Source: Bimastos eiseni
Lineage: Eukaryota; Annelida; Clitellata; Crassiclitellata; Lumbricidae
Reading direction: 5' to 3'
DNA: 64,000 bases
Assembly (NCBI GenBank): GCA_959347315.1
Contig: OY365819.1
Location: forward strand, 22,586,589 to 22,650,588
Below, piece by piece: positions 55,941 to 64,000 of this stretch (position 1 is its first letter; the number at the start of each line of letters is the position of its first letter). The notes under the pieces were generated by a model. That model searched no databases. It was not told the origin of the DNA and saw only the letters and a program-made list of their open reading frames with translations. Position numbers and translations under genes: made by a program.

Positions 55941-56806
55941 TGTAACGGTTTAGGGATACCTAGTGTCTGCCTGCTGTAGTGTCTGCCTGTTGTGTACACC
56001 TATCTACTGTGTTCTTTCTACTGTGGTATCTACCTGCTGTATACTCTTATCTATTATATACTGTAGTCTATCTACTATCTACTGTAGATATCAACTATCT
56101 ACTGTAGTCTGTCTACTATCTACACCCTACTGTAGATATGTACTGTCTACCGTCTCCTATCTACTGTGTAGACTCTTCTATCTACTGTGTAGTCTCTACT
56201 ATCTACTGTCGCCTATATACTGTATATCAGCTACCAACTACAGCAAATTTGTATAAAAGAGAGGATAGTCGTTCGAGTAGGAGTGGTCGCCTGGAAGATC
56301 GGAATCGTAGTCGTCGTCGTCTGGAGATCGGAATCGGGAAGCTTTGTAGATTCGGCTTCGGCCTTGCAGTCTCGGCTCCTAGGAAGCAGGAATAGTCGTG
56401 GCTTGCGATAGTCGTCGTGGATATAGTCGTCGTAGGTTTGCGATAGTCGCCGTCAGCCATTGACGTGGCGTTGCAGTTACTCGTTAGTTAACGACGTAGG
56501 GCGTATTGAGGGAGTGAGATACGGGCTGTTTCCGAATCGGTGCTACAGAAGTATTGTTTTCCGTTGTACATTAAAAGAGGATTATCGAACAAGCGTGTTT
56601 TATTGCTGCGTCACCAAGAGGATTATGGAACAAGCGTGTCTTATTCCAAGCGTCATCCAGAAAGGAGCTATTTAAACCTTAAATGGTTAGTCTTCAGCAA
56701 ACCACTGAGGCCTTATTCAGCTGACTGCAACACGAACTACCCCCATATCTTACGGGGCTGTAAGTCGTCATCATGGTCACTGACGAATAGGCCCCGTTCC
56801 GTTACA
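55941..56806 (+). mobile_element. Solo LTR inserted in the unit 1 polymerase
   Basis: It starts TGTAACGG and ends CCGTTACA (perfect 8-bp inverse, TG...CA) and is flanked by the 4-bp duplication GTAA (55937-55940 and 56807-56810). The U3-like part is a (CTATCTACTGTAGT)-type minisatellite (about 55965-56230). GTATAAAAGAG at 56251 is a good TATA box. Unit 2 is uninterrupted at the matching position near 61943. Size and termini fit a Gypsy-type LTR. Confidence 0.8.
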
Positions 56807-57336
56807 GTAAAATACTGATGTACGATTTCCATGATAATTACATCAAGAAAAAATACGATGATAGAGCAAAATTACTTTTCGCCGATACGGATTCGCTCGC
56901 CTACGCTTGAATAGCTCCCGACATCAAAAGTAAGTTCGATATTAGTGATTACCCGAAAGACGAAACTCGCATTAATAAAAAGATTGTCGGTATGTTCAAA
57001 GATGAAGCAGCTGGCAAGCAGATCGAAGAGTTTGTTTTTAAGATCGAAACTATATTCATACAAGATGACAGGATCAGACCACAAGAAATGTAAAAGTGTG
57101 AAGAGGAATGTCGTAAAGAAATCTATAACTCACGAAGATTACAAAGATTGCCTGCTCATCAAGAGAGAACAATCGAGAAACATGAATGTCATTCGATCGC
57201 ATCTTCACGATATCTACACCGAAGAAGTCAATGAGGTAGCTCTCTCAGCGAATGACGGCAAGCGAGTAATTTTGGAAGATGGAATTCACACTTTGGCATA
57301 TGGAAGTTATTCCCTGAATACAAAAAGAGCATTAAA

Positions 57337-57600
57337 CTATTATAGGAGGGTTTATTATTTCTTGTGTGTATGTTGATTTACGTATCATGAACTGTACACC
57401 CGATAATGTAGCGCCCATCGTTAGCTTCGCCATCACTGTCATTCTTCAGTGTCCTGGCTAAGTACCTGTATATACATATAATACCCTAATCTATATTTGT
57501 CGATCTGAGTTCCGCAGCTATTCTTGCTGTACGTGAATCCCTAAATCACAATATCTCAATACTTCAATGACTCGATCCCGCAGCGAGGCTGTTAGCTTTT
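57337..57600 (+). other. Unit 1 interval that replaces the protease gene
   Basis: Unit 2 has a protease and the fibre N-terminus in the corresponding place (62501-63180). Here similarity to unit 2 stops after GCATTAAAC and resumes at about 57600. The 260 bp between show no protease motifs, so the protease gene is deleted or replaced in unit 1. A short DLSSAAILAVRESLNHNIS reading (about 57499) could belong to the fibre gene. Confidence 0.5.
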
Positions 57601-58545
57601 GTTAAGTCAAAACCTTAATTAACCAAGAGATAACTAATCATGCTGCTACCGAAAACCTAAGACCATACGTGACTACAACTCCAACTATGACTTCATTAAT
57701 AAACGGCTTCGCTGATGAAGCTAGTGCGTGTGAATTTAACTACCAATCCGTAGCTTGTAGAGCGTTTCACTGCGTTTCTCAATTCCCGGATAGTTGTCTC
57801 TCTAGTTTAGTAACTAATGTTTGGATTCAGTTGAAATACCCCATTACTCTATCAATGTCAGGATTTGTCATCATCGCTGACATAAAGCAAGGCGAACAAA
57901 TTACTAGTTGGAAAGTTCAGCCTAGTAACGATTGAATAGTATTTACAGATGTCCTACCCCCAAAAACGGATGCCCTTAATGGTAGTGTGCTAAATAAAGG
58001 TGCGTTTTCAGCTTCGTCTAATTACGCATATTGGAGATTTCAAATTATATCCATGAGACCCGATGCCCTTTACACTAGTATCAGCATGCTACGGTGGATT
58101 CCAGCGCTTACTTGGAAGAAAATGTCACGTCGGTTGCGTGTCGAGATTAGCTTCAAATTCTAGCAATTACGGTTTTGAAGTTCGCGCCGGTAGTGAATTT
58201 CAAAATACCAAAGCCTTCTCTGCGTTCAGAGACGAAGGAAAATGGATGTCCGCGTGGGTATCTAGCAAGTGTCCAACCGTAGTGAGAATCTGGAAGATCG
58301 GCTCGAAAGGAAATAATAAAAACACAGAATTTGTGGATAAAAGCATATTTACACAACGCACTTGCTTATGTCACTGTGATCTACAAAACGCACTTCCCTA
58401 TTTAGGAAATACGTACCAAGAATTTTCAATCGATTCCGCTGGAAAATTTCCATCTTATGAGTTACATTGCTATAATGCTGAACCAGATAAGCTAGGAATA
58501 AACGTGATACAGTTAGTAGTAGAAATTGTAGCAGTCTGGCTCATT
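57600..58545 (+). pseudogene. Fibre-like protein with discoidin-like domain, unit 1
   Basis: Co-linear with 63180-64000. The frame 57669-57935 covers the start of a beta-sandwich domain (NVWIQLKYPITLSMSGFVII, then SWKVQPSND). The rest continues in other frames: YWRFQIIS, the GRKCHVGCVSRL-like segment, and the frame 58063-58587 with SSNYGFEVRAGSEFQ. The C-terminal part has LGNTYQEFSIDSAGKFPSYE. Stops at 57936 and frame changes near 58070 disable it. The likely role in the parent virus is host attachment. Confidence 0.6.
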
Positions 58546-58900
58546 TCATGCACAAACCTAAGCTCTAGGTCAAAAGCTAACCTATAGGTTACCATTTCAT
58601 TTTTTGACAAACCTTAGGTTACAAAATGCCTACAATATGCACAAACCTAGGACCTAGGTCAAATCTTCCACCGACAGGTCACCACAATATTGCAAATCCG
58701 TCACAAATCATGCACAAACCTAGGCCTAGGTCAAATCTTCCACCTTTAGGTCACCACTAAAATATGCATAAACCTAGGCCTTAGGTTAAATCTTCCACCT
58801 ATAGATCACCAAAAATATTGCACAATCGGACATAATTCATGCACAAACCTAAGCTCTAGGTCAAATCCCTAGGAATTTCCAAAAGTTTCGATGATGAGTC
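58546..58900 (+). repeat. Minisatellite between the two Polinton-like units, unit about 85 bp
   Basis: Four to five imperfect units carrying CATGCACAAACCTAGGCCTA, GGTCAAATCTTCCACCTATA and GGTCACC. It separates the fibre-like end of unit 1 from the polymerase start of unit 2. A trace of the same repeat precedes unit 1 (51640-51700), so it is probably part of each unit's terminal or intergenic region. Confidence 0.75.
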
Positions 58901-59032
58901 AGCAGTTTCATCGAAACCTATAACCTTGGTTAAAACCACCACCTATACTCCCTATAAGTCAAAAGCCAAGGGAATTTCCAAAGTTTTCGACGAGTCAGCA
59001 GTTTCGATGTTGAGTCATCACACACAAAATTT

Positions 59033-59050
59033 GTCTTGTATATATAAAAT
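59033..59050 (+). promoter_or_regulatory. TATA-like motif overlapping the polymerase start, unit 2
   Basis: TTGTATATATAAAATGAA: an AT-rich TATA-like run directly joined to the first ATG (59048). The same arrangement, ATATAAAATGA, is found at the unit 1 polymerase start (51773) and the unit 2 protease start (62501). A coding occurrence at about 60197 shows that the string alone is not diagnostic. Confidence 0.4.
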
Positions 59051-62000
59051 GAATAGACCAGAAAATATTTTCACAGTGCTACTTAAAGGAATGCCACCTC
59101 AATATAAAATAAGAGGCGGCCTCAGCCATCAAGGGCTTCACGAAACAATACACGGTCGAGGGAGCTAACGGAATTGATGCCACATCTTTTCTTAACACCG
59201 TTGGAACACAGGCGGTAGACTTGTTGACAAAAAATCGCCAGATTAAGGTCAATTTTGTCCTTACCTGCACAATGGACCGTGTAGATATGAAAACCGGACA
59301 AGTAGATTCTGTTAATTTTCCATTCGTCTCTAGAACCGAAGTTGTTTTAAACTCTACCGACCCGAACGAAATATTTAAAAATGCGAAGGATAAAATCTTA
59401 GAATCAATGGCCGCCTTACAGATGCGAGGTAGTAATTGGAGACTTAGAGCGGTTCAAAAATTAGAAATCAACACAGTTGTTTATAAACCGCTTAAAGGCA
59501 GTTCTTACATTCCACTGCCGAAATGTTTGACGTTTAAAAAGGCTATTTGTAATATGAAGAACGAAGATGAAGAATGTTTCAAGTGGTGTGTAACAAGAGC
59601 CTTAAACCCCGTTGATAAGAATTCAGAAAGAATTACGAAAGAATTAATCAAGCAGTCTGAAGAACTTTATTGGTCCAGCATTGAATTCCCAGTCGCAGCG
59701 GATGCTAATGTGATAAGTAAGTTCGAGAGTAAAAATAATATTAGTATTAATGTCTTTGGTTTCGAGCAAGGTGTACGTCTATTCCCATTATATTTATCGA
59801 AACATGAGAGCGATAGGTGTGTAGATCTGCTATTCATTTCTGATGGAGAAAAGAAGCATTATTGTTGGATAAAGAACTTTAACAGATTGATGGCGGAACA
59901 AACGGATAACACCGGTACTTCGATGTACCATTGTAAAAGATGCTTAATCGGTTTTAGTAGAAAAGATTCGCTACGCCAGCACACCGAGTACTGTTCCCAA
60001 CACGACGCTCAAAAGATAGAACTGCCAGAACCAGGAACTATGTTGAGTTTTAAAATTTATTATGGAAAGAGTCCCCTTTGTCGTGTTTGCCGATTTTGAG
60101 TCATTTATTAAACCTATAGACTCTTGTCAACCAGATCCCAGCATGTCCTACACCAACAAAAATCAAAAACACGTCCCAAGTTCTTTCTGCTATTATATAA
60201 AATGTTTTGATGATGATCTATATACGCAAGCTCCAGTAACGTTTACAGCGGAGAGCGAAGATGATGATGTAGCTCAGATATTTATAGACACTCTTATATA
60301 CAATATAAGATATTTATAATCGATTTAAATTTCCAAAGAAAATGATATTCGGAAAGAAAGAACAAGCTCTGTACGATTCGGCTACAGTTTGTCACATATG
60401 CGAAGACGAACAGGGTGATGATCGAGTTAGAGACCACTGCCACCTCACTGGTAAATTTAGAGGCGCCGCTCATAAAAACTGTAATCTAAACTATAAAGTC
60501 CCCAAGTTTTTCCCAGTATTGTTCCATAATCTATCTGGTTATGTCATCTATTCGTCAAGAAATTACGAGGTCATGATAACGAAAAGATTAGCTGCATTCC
60601 TAACAACGAAGAAAAGTATATCTCGTTTAGCAGAGAAGTCGTAGTCAATAAATATATAAATAAATTTACGAATGAAGAAAATAAGGAAATATTGGTTAAA
60701 CACGAATTACGTTTCATCGATAGTTTTAGATTCATGGCATCGAGTCTTGATGCTTTATCGAGAAATCTAAGGAAAGATCAGTGTAAGAATCGAAGCAAGC
60801 ACTATTCTGGTAATCAGCTCGATCTTCTACTTAGAAAAGGTGTCTACCCTTATGACTATGTTGATTCCGTCGATCGACTGAACGAAACAAAACTTCCACC
60901 AAAGTCCGCGTTCTATTCGAAACTTAACGACTCTAGCATTAGTGACGAAGACTACAGCCACGCACAGACGGTATGGAATGAATTCGGATTTAAGACTTTG
61001 AGAGAATACCACGATTTGTATAACCTGTCCGACGTTCTCCTGCTTGCTGATGTATTTGAGAATTTTAGAAATGTGTGTTGTGAGAACTATGGCCTAGATC
61101 CCGCCTGGTATTATACTTCACCAGGTCTTGCTTGGGACGTAGCTTTGAAGTTGACTGGAGTAGAGTTGGAGTTATTGAGGGATTATGATATAATACTAAT
61201 GGTTAAGCACGGTATAAGAGGTGGTGTTAGCACTATTTCACATCGTTATGGGCAAGCAAACAATAACTACATGCCAGCGTTTGACGAAAGCAAGCCTTCG
61301 ACATTTATAACCTATTTAGACGCGAACAACCTGTACGGATGGGCAATGTGTAAGAATCTACCAACTCATGGGTTCCAGTTGATGGGTAATGATGAGCTAA
61401 ACGATTGGAGATCAACACTATGTATATTAGAAGCAGACTTGGAATATCCGAGAGATTTGCACGATCTTCACAACGACTATCCTCTTGCTCCAGAGAGTGT
61501 TAAGGTTAAAGAATCGGATGTTCCAAAACTTATACCAAACCTGTGTGATAAAGAAAAGTACATAGTCCATTACAAAAATTTAAAGCTGTATGAAAGCCTA
61601 GGCTTGAAGAGAACCAAAATTCATCGTGGAATTAAATTTGAAGAAAGTGCTTGGTTGAGAAAGTATATCGACCAACATGAGGACGAAATCCACCAACGAT
61701 TTCAAGAAAGACTTTTTTAAACTAATGAACAATAGTGTCTTTGGGAAGACATGCGAGAATATAGAGTCTCGCGTAGACATAAAACTAGTTTCCAGCGAGA
61801 AGCAAGCCACAAAACTAGCAGCGAGAACCAATTACGACACTCGAACTATTTTTGATGAAAACATAATTTCCATTCATATGAAACGGACGAAGTTATATTA
61901 CAACAAGCCTATATATCTTGGAATGTGTATTTTAAACTTGAGTAAGACTATAATGTACGATTTTCATTATAATTACATCAAGAAAAAGTATGAAGATAGA

Positions 62001-62496
62001 GTAAAGTTACTTTTTATAGATACTGATTCTTTAGCCTATGATATTAAGACCGAAGACTTCTACGCCGATATAGCTCCTGACATTAGAAGTAGGTTCGACA
62101 CTAGCGACTATCCTAAGGACCATTCATCCGGTATAGAAACTGGCATCAATAAAAGGGTCATTGGCATGTTCAAAGATGAAGCAGCTGGTAAACAGATCGA
62201 AGAGTTTGTAGGTTTAAGATTGACACTGTATTCGTACAAGATGGCTGGAGTGGACCACAAGAAATGTAAAGGTGTGAAGAAGAATGTCGTCAAGAAATCT
62301 ATCACTCACGAAGAATACAAGGACTGCTTATTCACCAAGAGAGAACAATTGAGAAAGATGAATGTCATTCGATCCCATCCTACACGATATCTACACCGAA
62401 GAAGTCAACAAGGTGGCTCTTTCAGCGGAAGATGATAAACGAGTGATTCAACAAGATGGAATCCACACTTTAGCATATGGACATTATTCTCTAATA
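59048..62496 (+). pseudogene. Polinton-like family B DNA polymerase, unit 2
   Basis: A protein-primed-type DNA polymerase that would replicate the linear element. In order: N-terminal region (frame from 59221) with YKPLKGSSYIPLPKCL and CFKWCVTRALNP, and a C2H2-like finger (YHCKRCLIGFSRKDSLRQHT, about 59930). Then come the 3'-5' exonuclease motif VVFADFESF (60078), a Cys/His HNH-like segment (VCHICE, then VRDHCHLTGKFRGAAHKNCN), and polymerase motif A YLDANNLYGWAM (about 61313) and motif C FIDTDSLAYD (62014). Frames change near 59115, 60060, 60315, 60540, 61700 and 62380, and the exonuclease Asp following NLSGY is lost. It is inactive but clearly recognisable. The start is set by the TATAAAATG context. 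Confidence 0.8.
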
Positions 62497-62503
62497 TAAA
62501 ATG
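62488..62503 (+). promoter_or_regulatory. TATA-like motif overlapping polymerase stop and protease start
   Basis: TCTCTAATATAAAATG: the TAA of the polymerase frame (62494-62499 region), a TATA-like run and the protease ATG at 62501 share about 12 bases. So the two genes are nearly contiguous. The motif equals that at the polymerase starts. Confidence 0.4.
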
Positions 62504-62917
62504 AGTGTTAAACAAATCGATGTCGAACGCGTAACGCTACCTAATATTGCTTTGTCGAACGTTGATCTAATCGAAGCGTCGAAGAAACTAAATATAAATA
62601 ATTTCAGAGGAGTTTTTCTAAGAGACGAGTTACCGAAGAGGCCAAGAGTGTGGCATCCTTAATCTAGACGATTCTGATGGTAAAGGAACACATTGGACAT
62701 GTTTTATCAAGCGGGCTGATGATAAAAGTTATTTCGACAGCTATGGACTGCCTCCTCCTACAGAATTGATAAAATATCTACAAAGACCGCTGTTTTATAA
62801 CAGTGAGCGAATACAACCAGACGGTCAAGTGTATTGCGGTCATTTATGTCTGTACGTATTGAAGAATACGATGAACGATGGTTGTAAATTTCAAGATGTC
62901 ATAAACGAATTACATTA
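62501..62917 (+). pseudogene. Adenain-type cysteine protease
   Basis: About 139 codons, short as in Polinton/adenovirus-type maturation proteases that cleave capsid proteins. The landmarks are the catalytic His in GTHWTCF (about 62685), the acidic residue in YFDSYGLPPP, and the Cys in VYCGHLCLYVL (about 62830). A Gln seven residues before that Cys matches the spacing of the family. The first 50 codons are in one frame (to a stop near 62660) and the catalytic part is in another, so a frameshift kills it. The gene follows the polymerase directly; unit 1 lacks it. Confidence 0.75.
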
Positions 62918-62940
62918 AATAATATCACCTATTTCAAAAC

Positions 62941-64000
62941 ATGCCTGTCAATAATTTTGACGAACTGATACTGGATCATCTCAAAGAATAGTTTCTGGAA
63001 GTGTAACTCTATCTCAAGCGAGCAATACCTTTCTAAAACGAGATGGAACGAACGAAATGGATGGTGATTTAAATATGAGTGGAAATTTGATAAAAGGTCT
63101 ACCGACTGACATTCATCCACCAGTCTTAGCTAGCGAGTTTTGGTCAAGTCGAAACTCTAGTCAGCCAAATTAAAACGAATAATACTACCACTTCTAACGC
63201 GATACTATACGTGACTGCAGCACCTGCCATGACTTCGAATGTAACGACGATAAACGGTTTTACTTACGAAGCTAGTGCTAGCGAATATTGCATAGCGGCT
63301 GGGTATAACTTTGAACCGTGGAAAGCGCTTCAAATGCTTGTCATGCCCCCGAATGTTGGATAGCCGATACAGTAAGTGATGTTTGGTTACAGATTAAATA
63401 TCCCGTGCCTTTGCCTATGTCGCGTTTCTACATCATTGATAGCACAGTATTAAACACACGTATTACTAGATGGAAAGTTCAAGCGAGTAACGATAGAATA
63501 GTATTTACAGATATTCTAAATCCTAAAACGGATGTCCTCGATGCAGGAGTTTTGAACAAATTTACATTTCCAGCATCGTCTAATTACGTTTACTGGCGAT
63601 TTCATATTATATCCACGAGCGATGGGGCGGAATGGACCGGTATTGGGTTGTTACAGTGGATTCCTACTCTTACTGATATCACACTCGGAAGAAAATGTCA
63701 TGTCAGCTACGTTCCTAGATCAACTTCTAATACTAGTAATTATGGTTAAGAATCTGGACTGATTGGATTGAAAAGAAGGAATAAATCCTCCGAAAGGATT
63801 TATGATTGGAGGGTAGAATGAGCCAACAACTCAAGAAGTTGGAATATTTTATACACTGCACCTAATCCTACTTACTTAGGAAATGCTTATCAAGAATTTT
63901 TAATCGATTCCGTGGGAAAATACACGTCTTACATGTTGTATTGTAAATAAGCTGAATCGGGGAAGCCTGGAGTAAGCGTGATGCAGTTGTTCGTGTACGA
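62941..64000 (+). pseudogene. Fibre-like protein with discoidin-like domain, unit 2 (runs off window)
   Basis: It starts MPVNNFDELI (62941), loses frame near 62990, and continues with FLKRDGTNEMDGDLNMSGNL and IKGLPT, a motif typical of tail-fibre and receptor-binding proteins of viruses. A galactose-binding/discoidin-like beta-sandwich follows in the 63318-63749 frame (DVWLQIKYPVPLPMSRFYII, TRWKVQASND, YWRFHIIS, GLLQWIP). The C-terminal part is at 63870-64000. Frameshifts near 62990, 63150 and 63320 and a stop at 63749 break it. The family name is inferred, not looked up. Confidence 0.6.

Larger units (their letters stand above)
51773..57336 (+). pseudogene. Polinton-like family B DNA polymerase, unit 1 (heavily broken)
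   Basis: Homologous along its length to 59048-62496. From the start it shows a basic helix-rich segment (RRQKELRNIAKHKG, about 51836-51945) that unit 2 lacks, and a 90-bp tandem duplication (51955-52130). The exonuclease motif with FADFESF lies at about 54098, and a damaged zinc/HNH-like segment near 54400-54490. Polymerase motif A reads YLDTNNLY (55307) and motif C ADTDSLAY (56881). Many stops and shifts occur. A foldback-type element (52801-53786) and a solo LTR (55941-56806) interrupt it. It cannot make a working enzyme. Confidence 0.75.

Overview
The window is eukaryotic, almost certainly animal, nuclear DNA. It is AT-rich and intron-bearing, and most of it is dead transposable elements. 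Nothing in it looks bacterial: there are no operons, ribosome binding sites or rRNA. The only host gene I can support is the 3' end of a TTC39-like (tetratricopeptide repeat protein 39) gene on the + strand. Four coding exons sit at 9657-9768, 19878-19995, 35721-35837 and 36824-36977. They join in phase, share a continuous C-terminal protein, and are separated by introns of about 10.1, 15.7 and 1.0 kb that are packed with mobile elements. The species cannot be fixed. CR1-, L2- and RTE-like LINEs, tRNA-derived SINEs, many hAT-type elements and Polinton-like DNA suggest an invertebrate or an early-branching chordate.

Layout. 1-9.3 kb: three minus-strand LINE remnants, a tRNA-SINE, and a TA-flanked DNA transposon that carries a nested hAT. 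9.6-37 kb: the TTC39-like exons and their repeat-filled introns. These hold a decayed + strand reverse transcriptase, another CR1-like LINE split by a MITE, an L2-like LINE tail next to the second exon, several hAT copies with verifiable target-site duplications, an RTE fragment and a broken transposon-like protein gene. 37.7-38.0 kb: a foldback element. 38-43.8 kb: hAT-like elements, one unrecognised cysteine-containing ORF and a block of tandem repeats. 43.8-45.1 kb: an inverted, nearly identical 1131-bp copy of the TTC39 exon 2 region, fused to L2-like LINE sequence. 45.2-51.5 kb: SINEs, hAT elements, a 2-kb composite with long inverted termini, an RTE fragment and LTR-like DNA.

51.5-64 kb: two head-to-tail copies of a virus-like unit, both with coding on the + strand. 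Each encodes a protein-primed-type family B DNA polymerase and a fibre-like protein with a discoidin-like domain. The second copy also has an adenain-type cysteine protease between them. This set is characteristic of Polinton/Maverick (adintovirus-like) elements. Both copies are broken by frameshifts and insertions, and no capsid, ATPase or integrase gene is visible before the window ends.

The observations most worth follow-up are: the tandem Polinton-like units; the TATAAAATG motif overlapping three of their start positions; a family of foldback elements whose arms are built from short tandem units related to GGACAATTGCCC; and the retrocopy-like TTC39 exon/L2 chimera.
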